Below are positions 8,119 through 16,247 of a stretch of 35,705 bases of DNA, one piece after another (positions within the stretch are counted from its first letter, which is position 1; each line of letters starts with the position of its first letter). The DNA is from JACZWZ01 sp036478235 (GTDB lineage Bacteria > Actinomycetota > Acidimicrobiia > Spongiisociales > UBA11373): the NCBI GenBank assembly GCA_036478235.1, contig JAZGDZ010000055.1, forward strand, positions 1 to 35,705, written 5' to 3'. The notes under the pieces were generated by a model. It had not been told where the DNA came from. It was given only the letters and a program-made list of their open reading frames with translations, and searched no databases. The position numbers and the translations under genes are program-made.

Positions 8119-8235
8119 GGCTGCGGCGTTGGCTGCAGATTTGGCTGCGGCGTTGGCTGCGGATTTCGAGTCCTCCTCGGCCTCGAAACGCCTCCGCATG
8201 GATGAGCCGCCCTGCGGGCGGCGCAGTGTTCTACG
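8119..8235. repeat. 12-mer tandem array plus one 71-bp hairpin repeat (R1 copy F)
   Basis: Four 12-bp units of the form GGCTGCGGMKTT (8119-8166) lead into a 71-bp unit (8165-8235) with the perfect hairpin GCCGCCC-TGC-GGGCGGC. The same arrangement, four 12-mers then the 71-bp unit, recurs at 31503-31622. Here the unit ends one base before the stop codon of the DtxR-family gene. The bases just before it (TGATGGCTCTTCG) are the inverse of the sequence that follows R1 copies near 32000 and 32175. Confidence 0.85.
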
Positions 8236-8236
8236 G

Positions 8237-8893
8237 TCAGACTGCGAGAAACACGCGCTCGGCCAGGAACCGAGATACCCCGATCGGCACCCCCTCCCCG
8301 ACCCGAACCGTGAGGGTTCCCTGCGGCGACCGCTCCACGACCTCGACCCGGGTCCCGGGACGCAGATTGCTTCGGTCGAGGAAGCCCATCATGTCATCGT
8401 CCATCTCCAGCTCCTCGGAGAGACGCTCGATCGGCCGAGCCGATCCCACCTCCATGGTCGACAGCTGCGCCATGGGCGGGGGCTTGTAGCCCGATCCCGG
8501 TATCGGGTTTCCGTGGGGGCACGTCGTCGGGTTGTCGATGGCGGTCCACATGGCGGCCTCGACGTCGTCCGAGATGATGGCCTCCCACACCTCCGCTTCG
8601 GGATGCACCTTGTCCCAGGAGAGTCCCAGCACGTCTGCCAGGAACCGCTCGGCGAGGCGATGCCTGCGGACGATCACCTCGGCGAGCTCCCGACCGGCGG
8701 CGGTGAGGGCGATCTCCGGCTCGGTGGCGATGAGCCCCTCGGCCTCCAGCTTGCGCACCATCTCAGAGACACTGGCGCGGCTCACCCCGAGCCACTCGGC
8801 GATTCGGGCCTGGATCACCGGGATCCCCTCGGCCTCGATCTCCCAGATGGCTCCCACGTATTCCCGGTATGCAGGGTTGGCATGCCCGGACAT
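8237..8893 (-). CDS. DtxR/MntR-family metal-dependent transcriptional repressor
   Basis: Probable metal-sensing repressor, 218 residues. Residues 6-70 form the winged helix (EIEAEGIPVIQARIAEWLGVS), 71-140 the dimerisation and metal-binding domain, and about 145-218 an SH3-like FeoA domain. By alignment to DtxR/IdeR the ancillary site is kept (His78, Glu82, His97). The primary site is changed: Glu11 for Met10, Glu101 for Cys102, Glu104 for Glu105 and Ala105 for His106. A CPHGNPIPG motif adds Cys125 and His127. I chose ATG 8893; an in-frame GTG at 8917 would add eight residues. It is divergent from fbpABC, so iron control of that operon is likely (inference); manganese sensing is possible. Confidence 0.88.
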   Translation of the reverse strand: MSGHANPAYREYVGAIWEIEAEGIPVIQARIAEWLGVSRASVSEMVRKLEAEGLIATEPEIALTAAGRELAEVIVRRHRLAERFLADVLGLSWDKVHPEAEVWEAIISDDVEAAMWTAIDNPTTCPHGNPIPGSGYKPPPMAQLSTMEVGSARPIERLSEELEMDDDMMGFLDRSNLRPGTRVEVVERSPQGTLTVRVGEGVPIGVSRFLAERVFLAV

Positions 8894-8925
8894 GCGCCCA
8901 TCGTACCGGGGTCGCACCGCCCCAA

Positions 8926-8987
8926 CCTAACATGACTAATTAGCCGGCTTTGTACGCCTTGTAAGGCCCCCTAACATCTCACCCCTC
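8926..8987. promoter_or_regulatory. Divergent promoter/operator region between the DtxR-like gene and fbpA
   Basis: On the plus strand TTGTAC (8950-8955) and TAACAT (8972-8977) are spaced by 16 bases, placing transcription initiation almost at the fbpA ATG (8988), so a leaderless mRNA is plausible. On the minus strand TTACAA and TAATTA, also with a 16-base spacer, could serve the repressor gene. CCTAACAT is directly repeated at 8926-8933 and 8970-8977, 44 bp apart, and GCCTT-GT-AAGGC (8956-8967) is a short inverted repeat between the proposed plus-strand boxes. CCTAA resembles a half-site of the DtxR box. This is proposed from position and pattern only. Confidence 0.45.
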
Positions 8988-10001
8988 ATGAGATACGACA
9001 GCAGGGGGTTTCGGCTCGGGCTCGTCGTGGCCGCGCTCGCTCTGGTCACCGCCTCCTGCAGCGACGCCTCCTCGACGACCCTCACCGTGTACAGCGGCCG
9101 GAGCGAGAACCTCGTCGGTCCGCTGTTCGACCGATTCACCGAGGAGACCGGCATCGGACTCGCGGTGCGGTACGCCGGGAGCACCGACCTGGCAGCCACC
9201 CTGCGCGAGGAAGGGAGCAACTCACCGGCCGACGTCTTCTTCGCCCAGGACCCGGCCTCACTCGGGGCCGTGGCCGAGGCGGGGCTGTTGGCGACGCTCC
9301 CCGACGACCTTCTCGGGTTGGTCGACCCCCGGTTCTCGGACGCGCGAGGGCGTTGGGTCGGCACCAGCGGGAGAGCCCGAGTCGTGGTGTACGACACCAC
9401 CCGGCTCTCTCCCGACGACCTCCCCTCGACCGTGTTCGGCTTTACCGAACCGGAGTGGGCCGGCCGGGTGGGCATCGCTCCGACCAACGGATCGTTCCTC
9501 GCCTTCGTCGCGGCGATGATCGTCATAAAGGGCGAGACGGCCACCGCGGCCTGGCTCGACGGACTGGCCGCCAATCATCCGGGCAAGTACGAGAAGAACT
9601 CCCCCATCGTCGCCGCCGTCGAGGGCGGAGAGATCGAGACCGGCCTGGTCAACCACTACTACCTCCTCAGGCTCCAGGCCGAAGAGGGCGAGACGGCGGC
9701 CGCCAACCACTTCCTCGCCAACGGCGGACCGGGCTCACTGGTCATGCCGGCAGGAGCCGGAGTGCTGGCGACGAGCGACGACAGAGAGTCGGCCGAACGC
9801 CTCATCGAGTTCCTGCTCTCGATGGAAGCTCAGCGGTACTTCGCCGAGGAGACGTTCGAGTATCCGCTCGTCTCGGGTGTGGAGCCGGTGGCCGGGCTCC
9901 CACCCCTCGAGCTGCTGGGAGCGCCCGCACTCGATCTCTCGGCCCTCGCCCGTGCCCTGGATCGGGCCACCGACCTCGTCGCCGAAGCCGGGCTGCTGTG
10001 A
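8988..10001 (+). CDS. fbpA: Fe(III) ABC transporter substrate-binding lipoprotein
   Basis: Extracytoplasmic ferric-ion-binding protein of the FbpA/FutA type, 337 residues. A lipoprotein signal peptide is visible: charged MRYDSRGFR, a hydrophobic stretch, then a lipobox ending TASC with Cys24. The mature part begins with the family signature TVYSGRSENLVGPLF. NHYYLLR in the C-terminal half holds the adjacent Tyr pair that binds Fe(III) in the family. It is the first gene of fbpABC and its stop overlaps the fbpB start as GTGA. The ATG start follows the divergent promoter region closely, consistent with leaderless translation. Confidence 0.92.
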   Translation: MRYDSRGFRLGLVVAALALVTASCSDASSTTLTVYSGRSENLVGPLFDRFTEETGIGLAVRYAGSTDLAATLREEGSNSPADVFFAQDPASLGAVAEAGLLATLPDDLLGLVDPRFSDARGRWVGTSGRARVVVYDTTRLSPDDLPSTVFGFTEPEWAGRVGIAPTNGSFLAFVAAMIVIKGETATAAWLDGLAANHPGKYEKNSPIVAAVEGGEIETGLVNHYYLLRLQAEEGETAAANHFLANGGPGSLVMPAGAGVLATSDDRESAERLIEFLLSMEAQRYFAEETFEYPLVSGVEPVAGLPPLELLGAPALDLSALARALDRATDLVAEAGLL

Positions 10002-11596
10002 GCTCGGGTCCGGTGGCCGCACCGGGGAGCCTCATCGAGAGGCCGGTCGTCCGCAGGCGCCAGGCCCGGCCCGCGCCGGTGATCCTGTGGGTCGTAGCAA
10101 CGCTGGCGCTGGCGCCGGCGGTGGTGCCGTTCGCGTTCCTGATCGGTCGCGCCGTGGCCGGGGGCTCGAAGGCTTTCGACACGGTGTTTTCGGATCGAAC
10201 CGCAGAGCTCATCCTCAACACGGCGAGCCTGGTGGTGGCGGTCTCGCTCACCGCGGCGGTCGTCGGAGTAGCTGCGGCCTGGGTCACCGAGCGCACCGAC
10301 TTGCCCGGCCGCAGAGCGTGGAGGGTGATCGTCGCGCTGCCCCTCGTGCTGCCCTCGTACGTGATCGCCCTCACCGTCATCTCGGCCCTCGGGCCCCGCG
10401 GCCTACTGGCGGACGCCGTCGGCCTGGGCCTGCCGACGGTGAGGGGCTTCGTGGGCGCGTGGTGGTCCCTCAGCGTTGCCACCTATCCCTTCGTCTACCT
10501 CATCGTGGGCTCCGCCCTGCGCCGGATCGACCCGGCGGTCGAAGAGGCCGCCCGAGGATTGGGCTCCGCCCCCCGGACGGTGTTTTGGCGGATCGTGGTG
10601 CCCCAGCTGCGAGAGGCGATCGGCGCCGGGGTGCTGCTCTCGGCCCTGTATTCGCTCTCCGACTTCGGCGCCGTCTCGCTGGTCGGCTTCGACTCATTTA
10701 CCAGGGTTGTCTACGCCCAGTACGCCGGGCGGCTCGACCGGACACCGGCCACCGTTCTCGCCGTCGTTCTCGTCCTCCTGGCCGTGGTGGTGGTGCTGGT
10801 CGAGTCGCGGCTGCGGCGCGGCCGGCCATTCGTCCCCCGGCCCATCTCGCGGCCCACCCGGGCCATGGGTCTCACCCAAGCGCAGCGCGCCGCCGCCACC
10901 GCAGGCCTCTCCGTGCTCGGGCTGCTAGCCCTGGCCCTCCCTCTGGGGACGCTGCTGGCGTGGGTGGGGCGCAACCCGGCGCCCGACGGGATCCCCTGGA
11001 GCTCGCTGGCCGGATCGGTGTCGGCCTCGCTTCTGGCGGCGGCCGCGGCGGTGGTGCTGGCGGTGCCCACCGCAGTGCTCGTCGTCCGTCACGGCAGCGC
11101 CGCCACTCGATGGGTCGAGCGCACCGCATACCTGACGTACTCGATCCCCCACATAACCGTCGGGTTGGCGGTCGTCTTCGTGGCCAGCCGCTACCTGGGG
11201 CCTCTCTATCAGTCGATGTGGGTGCTGGTGGGCGTGTACACCGCCGTCTTCTTCGCCCTGGCACTGGGCGCCCTGGCCAGCGCCCTGTCCCAGGTGAGTC
11301 CCAGCATCGAGGAGGCGTCGCGCGGTCTCGGCCGCGGCGCCTGGCAGACGCTGCTGCGGATAACGATCCCACTGGTGTGGCGCGGGATCGCCGCCGGAGG
11401 CCTGCTCGTCTTCCTGACGACGATGAAAGAGCTCCCGATCACCCTGCTTGCCCGTCCCACGGGATTCGACACCCTCGCCATCGACGTGTGGTCGGCGGCA
11501 GGGGAGCTGCTCTATTCGACCGCGGCGGTGCCGGCACTACTGTTGCTCCTGGTTTCCGCACTCCCCACGTACGTGCTGGCGACCCGCCAACGATGA
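9998..11596 (+). CDS. fbpB: Fe(III) ABC transporter permease (two fused permease halves)
   Basis: Inner-membrane permease with two BPD_transp_1 domains in one chain, 532 residues and about twelve helices. Each half ends in an EAA coupling loop that contacts the ATPase: EEAARGLGSAPRTVFWRIVVP near residue 185 and EEASRGLGRGAWQTLLRIT near residue 437. The start is GTG at 9998, overlapping the fbpA stop as GTGA; the frame is open further upstream, but only as a shadow of fbpA. It is translationally coupled to fbpA and fbpC. Molybdate or thiamine permeases are related, but the FbpA partner points to iron. Confidence 0.92.
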   Translation: MSSGPVAAPGSLIERPVVRRRQARPAPVILWVVATLALAPAVVPFAFLIGRAVAGGSKAFDTVFSDRTAELILNTASLVVAVSLTAAVVGVAAAWVTERTDLPGRRAWRVIVALPLVLPSYVIALTVISALGPRGLLADAVGLGLPTVRGFVGAWWSLSVATYPFVYLIVGSALRRIDPAVEEAARGLGSAPRTVFWRIVVPQLREAIGAGVLLSALYSLSDFGAVSLVGFDSFTRVVYAQYAGRLDRTPATVLAVVLVLLAVVVVLVESRLRRGRPFVPRPISRPTRAMGLTQAQRAAATAGLSVLGLLALALPLGTLLAWVGRNPAPDGIPWSSLAGSVSASLLAAAAAVVLAVPTAVLVVRHGSAATRWVERTAYLTYSIPHITVGLAVVFVASRYLGPLYQSMWVLVGVYTAVFFALALGALASALSQVSPSIEEASRGLGRGAWQTLLRITIPLVWRGIAAGGLLVFLTTMKELPITLLARPTGFDTLAIDVWSAAGELLYSTAAVPALLLLLVSALPTYVLATRQR

Positions 11597-12627
11597 CTTC
11601 CCCTGCAGTCACCCTCACCAAGGTCGCCAAGCGCTTTGGGTCGGTCGTCGCCCTGGATGCGTTCGATCTCACCGCCCCCCGGGGCGACGTGCTCGGCCTT
11701 CTCGGGCCCTCGGGCTGCGGCAAGACCACGGTGCTGCGGGTCATTGCCGGCTTCGACCGGCCGGACTCCGGCTCGATCGAGATCGAGGGGACGACCGTGT
11801 TCTCCGACTCCAGGTGGATCCCTCCGGAGAAGCGCCGAGTCGGCATGGTGTTCCAGGACTACGCGCTGTTCCCCCACCTCGACATTGCAGCCAACATCGG
11901 ATACGGGCTGTCCGGGAGCAATGCGGCGGCCCGGGTGGAGGAGGTGCTGGAGATGGTGGGCCTGGGCGGCATGGGGGAGCGCATGCCCCACGAGCTGTCG
12001 GGGGGTGAACAGCAACGGGTGGCGTTGGCGAGGGCGCTGGCACCGCGGCCCCACCTGGTGTTGCTCGACGAGCCGTTCTCGAACCTCGACACGCCGATCC
12101 GCGACCGGGTGAGGCGGGAGGTACGCACGATCCTCGTCGAGGCCCGGGCGACGGCGATCTTCGTGACCCACGACCAGGAAGAGGCGCTGGCGATGAGCGA
12201 CACCGTTGCAGTGATGAGGGCCGGGACGGTTCTGCAGACGGCATCTCCGCACGACCTGTACCGGCGCCCCACCGACTGCTGGGTGGCACGGTTCTTGGGC
12301 GAGGCCGAGTTCATCGGCGGGACAGCGAGCCGCGGCAGGGTCGAGACCCCGCTCGGAACCTTTGCCGACAGCAGCAACGCCTCGGGCAAGGTCGAGGTCA
12401 TGATCCGCCCCGAGGCCGTCCGCCTAACTCGCGAGGACGGCGGCCCGGCGCTGGTGGTCGATCGCGAGTTCTACGGGCACGACCAGCTGGTGACGCTCCA
12501 CCTCGATGGAGGACACCGCCTGCTGGCGCGCACCGGCCCGGAGCCGATCTTCAACCCCGGTGATCACGCCCGCTACGAGGTCACCGAGGTAGTCGTGTTC
12601 CCCGAGGGCGCTGAGCACGCCCACTAG
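11593..12627 (+). CDS. fbpC: Fe(III) ABC transporter ATP-binding protein
   Basis: ATPase of the iron importer, 344 residues. Walker A GPSGCGKTT lies near residues 38-46, the Q-loop in VFQDYALFPH, the signature LSGGEQQRVALARAL, Walker B HLVLLDEPFSNLD and the switch His in VTHDQEEA. The C-terminal 110 residues form a TOBE-type regulatory domain (VMIRPEAVRLT). The start is ATG at 11593, overlapping the fbpB stop as ATGA. No clear terminator follows; the next 258 bases hold no convincing gene, only an imperfect inverted repeat at 12779-12815. Confidence 0.93.
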   Translation: MTSPAVTLTKVAKRFGSVVALDAFDLTAPRGDVLGLLGPSGCGKTTVLRVIAGFDRPDSGSIEIEGTTVFSDSRWIPPEKRRVGMVFQDYALFPHLDIAANIGYGLSGSNAAARVEEVLEMVGLGGMGERMPHELSGGEQQRVALARALAPRPHLVLLDEPFSNLDTPIRDRVRREVRTILVEARATAIFVTHDQEEALAMSDTVAVMRAGTVLQTASPHDLYRRPTDCWVARFLGEAEFIGGTASRGRVETPLGTFADSSNASGKVEVMIRPEAVRLTREDGGPALVVDREFYGHDQLVTLHLDGGHRLLARTGPEPIFNPGDHARYEVTEVVVFPEGAEHAH

Positions 12628-12888
12628 TAACGACCACCAGAGCCGTTGGCCATTTGCCCTCGGCGAACGCTCACGCTGAAAACCACGAACCGCGGCCACG
12701 AGAGCAGCCCTTGCCGTGGCTAACGGCCAAAAGCCAAGGGCGGTCGCCGAGCCGACGACAAGGACCCTTCAGATGAACTTCGGCGGCAGAAAGTCCCACA
12801 GCCTCATCTGCCGAATGGAACTCGCCATAGGGCACAGCGTGGGATAATTCGGCATGGCCGCCTCTCGGTGGCCGGCCTGGAGGCAATG

Positions 12889-12990
12889 ATGGGGAACAAG
12901 GACAAGGGCGGCAGGCACACCAAGAAGGTCGCCGCCAAGAGCCTCAAGCAGAAACGCGCCGACAAGAAGGCAAAGAGGGCGAGCAAGTAG
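12889..12990 (+). CDS. Small lysine/arginine-rich protein, 33 residues
   Basis: A short frame with a strong GGAGG ribosome binding site (12879-12883) five bases before ATG 12889; a second ATG at 12886 is too close to it. The product begins MGNKDKGGRHTKK, ends KKAKRASK, is about 45% Lys/Arg with no acidic patch, and has no membrane segment. A GATAAT -10-like box lies at 12843-12848 and a stable hairpin follows the stop codon, so it looks like an independent small gene. I do not recognise a named family; small basic KGG-type proteins are common in Actinomycetota, and nucleic-acid or ribosome binding is a guess from charge. Confidence 0.6.
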   Translation: MGNKDKGGRHTKKVAAKSLKQKRADKKAKRASK

Positions 12991-12996
12991 AGCAGG

Positions 12997-13033
12997 ATCG
13001 GTTGATCGGCCTCCGCGAACGCCGGCAACCGAT
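12997..13033 (+). terminator. Stem-loop after the small basic gene
   Basis: ATCGGTTG (12997-13004) pairs perfectly with CAACCGAT (13026-13033), and inside it CGGC (13007-13010) pairs with GCCG (13021-13024) around a ten-base loop. It starts six bases after the TAG stop codon. No T run follows, as is usual in GC-rich actinobacterial genomes. Confidence 0.5.
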
Positions 13034-13176
13034 ACCGAGAACTCGGGCTAGCCCCCAGCCCAACAACCTGGGTCATCGCCGGTCGCACACTCCCGGTTGT
13101 CGCGAGTGAGTGAGTCCGCCGAACCGTCCCCCCGCGCGCAGCAATGTCAGGCGAGGCTGACCCCGCTCATAGCCGG

Positions 13177-13446
13177 CTATTCGCCGGAGCCACTCTCCAC
13201 AGGGCCATCACCGTCGGAGGCCGTCTCTTCCTCGACCAGCTTGCCGCGGGAGCGCATGGCGGCGACGACCTTGTCGCCCACCGCAGCGCGCTTCTCGTCG
13301 GGCACCCGGTCCGGAAGACGTGCGTCGAGCTTGTCGCGGACCTGCGACTCGGTGAGCCCTTCCCATTCGGCCTTCTTGGCACCAACGAGGCGAGCAGCCA
13401 CCGCGACCGCCCCGATCACCAGTGCCAGCTTGATGAGCTTCTTCAT
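13177..13446 (-). CDS. Small single-pass membrane protein, unknown function
   Basis: 89 residues. The N-terminus MKKLIKLALVIGAVAVAARLVG is a positively charged start and one transmembrane helix or signal anchor with no obvious cleavage site. The remainder is hydrophilic, with KAEWEGLTESQVRDKLDARL and a helical, charged segment, ending in an acidic tail. ATG 13446 has an AGGGAG ribosome binding site about eight bases upstream. Codon usage resembles its neighbours. I do not recognise the family. It is followed on the same strand by the small-gene terminator region and preceded by the bactofilin-like gene 64 bases upstream. Confidence 0.72.
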   Translation of the reverse strand: MKKLIKLALVIGAVAVAARLVGAKKAEWEGLTESQVRDKLDARLPDRVPDEKRAAVGDKVVAAMRSRGKLVEEETASDGDGPVESGSGE

Positions 13447-13510
13447 GGCATCTCCCTTCAGGAGGTCCCAGGATATCTTGAGTCATGGGCGTCGATGACA
13501 GCCCCCGCCA

Positions 13511-14641
13511 TCACCTCGCGTGTTGTCTTCTGAGAGCGAGTCCGGAGTTGACGTAGGCGCCGACCCCGACCAGCAGGGCGGCGACGTAGATGAGGGCCCC
13601 CACGAGCGGAAGCAGCCAGATCGCCGCACGCCACAGCACCGCTCCAACGACGAGAGCCGCGGCGGGCCCCCCGCGGCCGCGCAGGACCCGACTGCCCACA
13701 AGGGTGACGGCGGGGATGGGGCCGAGCACGAGCGCCACCATCCAGCCCAAGAGCAGGATCAGGGCGATCGGGATGCCGACGAGCGTCAGGAAGAGGGGCG
13801 CGGCGAGGAGCGGGGCGAGCAGAAGCGCGCCGAGGCCGACCAGAGCGGCCCGCAGCGGATGCTCCCCGGCGACCGCCACCGACCGCTGCGAAGTCGAGCG
13901 AAACACCCAAGAGGCGGCGAGCCCGGCGACGATCAGGCCGAAGAGGCTGAGGATCGAGATCACCCGGGTGACCGCCTTGGCCCACACGGGCGCCAGCACG
14001 GCGCGACGGGTGAACTGCCCGGCCATCGATGCTGCGTCGGCAACGGCGGCGTCCTCGGACGCCTGGTACAGCACATCGCCCAAGACGACCGCATTGGATC
14101 CGAACGAAAGCGTATCCACCCGGACCAGGACGTCCCGACCCACCTCGCCGTCTATCCCGAGACGCACGGACTGCAGCCGCACATCGCGACCGATCGATCC
14201 CGAGAACGCCGCCTCGCCCCCCACGAACAAGACGTCGCGACCCACCGAGCCCGGCACCTTCGCCTCCACGACCAGCGCGGCAAGATCGTCGCCGACGGAA
14301 CCGGAGAGCCCGAGCCGGATCGCGGCGAGGCGCACCGAGCCCGCCACGGTCCCGTCGATGTCGGCCGGCCCGCCGACTAGGCCGAGGACGTCGCCCTCGA
14401 CCACCCCGGTGATGCGGAGTTCCCCGGTCACCACGAAGAGATCGCCGCGCACGGTTCCCTCGACGATCACCAGGCCCCCGAAGGCATAGAAGTCTTCTTC
14501 CACGACGTCCCCCGCGGGAACGATCACCCGGCCCGATATGCGGAGACTGCCGATCACCAGCGGCAGGGCCGCCAGAGCGATCAGGCCGACTCCGAAGACC
14601 CGGACCCTGCGGGAAGCCCCCCGAGCAATGGGTGTCACCAT
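13511..14641 (-). CDS. Bactofilin-like beta-helix protein with C-terminal membrane helices
   Basis: 376 residues in three parts. Residues 14-31 form a membrane helix or signal anchor. Residues about 33-190 are a string of roughly 20-residue repeats of the type GSVGRDVLFVGGEAAFSG, with G-x-V-x-G/R-D-V turns that would stack into a right-handed beta-helix as in bactofilins (polymer-forming cytoskeletal domain, DUF583-like). Residues about 228-370 contain four or so hydrophobic helices. The order suggests a surface or periplasmic-side beta-helix anchored at both ends. ATG 14641 starts the gene; the function is unknown, and cell-envelope scaffolding is an inference from the fold. Confidence 0.75.
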   Translation of the reverse strand: MVTPIARGASRRVRVFGVGLIALAALPLVIGSLRISGRVIVPAGDVVEEDFYAFGGLVIVEGTVRGDLFVVTGELRITGVVEGDVLGLVGGPADIDGTVAGSVRLAAIRLGLSGSVGDDLAALVVEAKVPGSVGRDVLFVGGEAAFSGSIGRDVRLQSVRLGIDGEVGRDVLVRVDTLSFGSNAVVLGDVLYQASEDAAVADAASMAGQFTRRAVLAPVWAKAVTRVISILSLFGLIVAGLAASWVFRSTSQRSVAVAGEHPLRAALVGLGALLLAPLLAAPLFLTLVGIPIALILLLGWMVALVLGPIPAVTLVGSRVLRGRGGPAAALVVGAVLWRAAIWLLPLVGALIYVAALLVGVGAYVNSGLALRRQHAR

Positions 14642-14698
14642 CTCACCGCCGGGGAATCACAACTCGCCGTGTCCTCGCCTCTGTTGCCGGTCGGGGCA

Positions 14699-16144
14699 CT
14701 ACAGCGGGGTCGCATCGCGAACCCAATCGAGAAGCGGCCACGGCGCGAACCCGAAGACGATCGTCACCACCGCCGGGAGACCGATGGCGAGACGTACCCC
14801 GAGCGGCACTCCCGGCGCCGAGGCTGATTCGTCGGACAAGGGCTGCATGTACATGAGCACGATGAGCCGAAGGTAGAAGAAGAGGCCTCCGACCGCGGCC
14901 ACCAGCCCCACGATCACCAGCCACAGGTAGTCGGCATTGATCGCCGCCCGGAACACCGCCGCCTTGCCGACGAACCCCGCGGTGAGCGGGATGCCGCCCA
15001 TCGCCAGCATGAACAGCGCCATGACGGCGGCCAGCATCGGCGATCTGACCGCAAGGCCGGCGTAGTCGGAGAGCGGTGACTTGCCGGTCATGGCCCCGGA
15101 GACCACGGCCGCGATCGCAAAGGCTCCGATCACCTGGACGGCATACGTGGCGACGTAGAACCACATGTCGCCGACCCCGTCCGCCCCGGCCACGAGGGCG
15201 GTCATGATGAACCCGGCGTGGGCGACAGAGGAGTAGGCGAGCATCCGCTTCAGGTCGGTCTGGGCGATGGCGAAAAGGGTGCCGACGACGACCGACAGGG
15301 CCGCAAGCGCGGCAACCGCCGGCGCCCAGTCCCCGATGCGAGATTCGAGAGGCACGACCAGGACCCGGGCCATCGCGGCAAAGCCTCCAATCTTGGCGCC
15401 GGCCGCCAGGAACCCGGTTACGCCACCGGGGGCGCCCTGGTAGACGTCGGGCGCCCAGACGTGAAACGGGGCGGCAGACACCTTGAACCCAAGGCCCACG
15501 AGGAGAAGGGCGATGCCGGCCAGCAGGATCCCCGGCCTGAGGATCAGTGTCGATTCGAGGAACGATTGAGCCCCGTACATCGAGGTCGTCCCGGTGGCGG
15601 CGAAGACCAGCGCGATCCCGTACAAGAAGACCGCCGAAGCGAGGGCGCCCAGAAGGAAGTACTTGAGCGCGGCCTCGTCGGCACCATCGCCCCCCCGGGT
15701 GAAGCCGGCCAGCACGTAGAGGCTGAGCGAGAATACCTCGAGCGCGATGAACAGCAGCACCAGGTTGGCCGACGCTGCCATGAGATGTGCCCCGGAGGCG
15801 GCGATCATCACCAGCACCACGAACTCGGCGCCGCGCCGCCCCACCCCGGTGACCAGGCCCCACCCCGCCATCAATCCGAGCCCGGCCACGGGGAAGACGA
15901 GCATTCCGGCAAATGACGAGAACCCGTCGACGGCCAGCATGTCGGAGAAGAAGAGCTCTCCGTCGGCGGCGCGGTGCTCCACCCACTGCCAAACCGAGGC
16001 AGTCGTCGCCCCCACGAGACCCAGCGCAGCGGCGACGGCCCACCAGCGCGGCCCCGGCTTCCAGACGACATCCACCATGAGCAGCAGGACGACGGCGGCG
16101 GTGATCGCAATCGTGGGGGCGACAGCCAAGAAGTCCAAGTTCAT
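14699..16144 (-). CDS. nuoN: NADH-quinone oxidoreductase subunit N, operon 2
   Basis: Antiporter-like membrane subunit of complex I, 481 residues with about fourteen helices. Family marks are LLFIALEVFSLSLYVLAGF with the conserved Glu, FKVSAAPFHVWAPDVYQGAP with the pumping Lys, and QTDLKRMLAYSSVAHAGFI. The start is ATG at 16144; an in-frame extension to 16297 reads through repeat DNA and is rejected. A perfect 8-bp hairpin (CCGCCACC-TTC-GGTGGCGG, 16146-16164) sits directly upstream of the ATG. It is the last gene of operon 2. Confidence 0.95.
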   Translation of the reverse strand: MNLDFLAVAPTIAITAAVVLLLMVDVVWKPGPRWWAVAAALGLVGATTASVWQWVEHRAADGELFFSDMLAVDGFSSFAGMLVFPVAGLGLMAGWGLVTGVGRRGAEFVVLVMIAASGAHLMAASANLVLLFIALEVFSLSLYVLAGFTRGGDGADEAALKYFLLGALASAVFLYGIALVFAATGTTSMYGAQSFLESTLILRPGILLAGIALLLVGLGFKVSAAPFHVWAPDVYQGAPGGVTGFLAAGAKIGGFAAMARVLVVPLESRIGDWAPAVAALAALSVVVGTLFAIAQTDLKRMLAYSSVAHAGFIMTALVAGADGVGDMWFYVATYAVQVIGAFAIAAVVSGAMTGKSPLSDYAGLAVRSPMLAAVMALFMLAMGGIPLTAGFVGKAAVFRAAINADYLWLVIVGLVAAVGGLFFYLRLIVLMYMQPLSDESASAPGVPLGVRLAIGLPAVVTIVFGFAPWPLLDWVRDATPL

Positions 16145-16164
16145 GCCGCCACCTTCGGTGGCGG

Positions 16165-16247
16165 AGTCAACAGTCGCCAGCCTCCAGTCTCCAGCAAGAA
16201 CTGGCGCAGGGCGTCTGACTGGGGACTGAAGACTGGAAACTGGAGAC
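16165..16247. repeat. Low-complexity CCAGTCTCC/GGAGACTGG tract between nuoM and nuoN
   Basis: The nuoM-nuoN gap is filled by CCAGCCTCCAGTCTCCAG and, in opposite orientation, GACTGGGGACTG and GAAACTGGAGACT. The tract abuts the nuoM stop codon directly. It is a member of the tract family described for 17778-18141. Confidence 0.8.

Noticed and set aside
12804..13088. 94-codon minus-strand frame over the small basic gene
   Set aside because: It has no ribosome binding site, and the plus-strand frame has better start and end signals.
12990..13176. A structured RNA gene in the 186-bp gap
   Set aside because: Apart from the terminator-like stem at 12997-13033 and short palindromes such as GGGCTAGCCC, no conserved pattern could be recognised.
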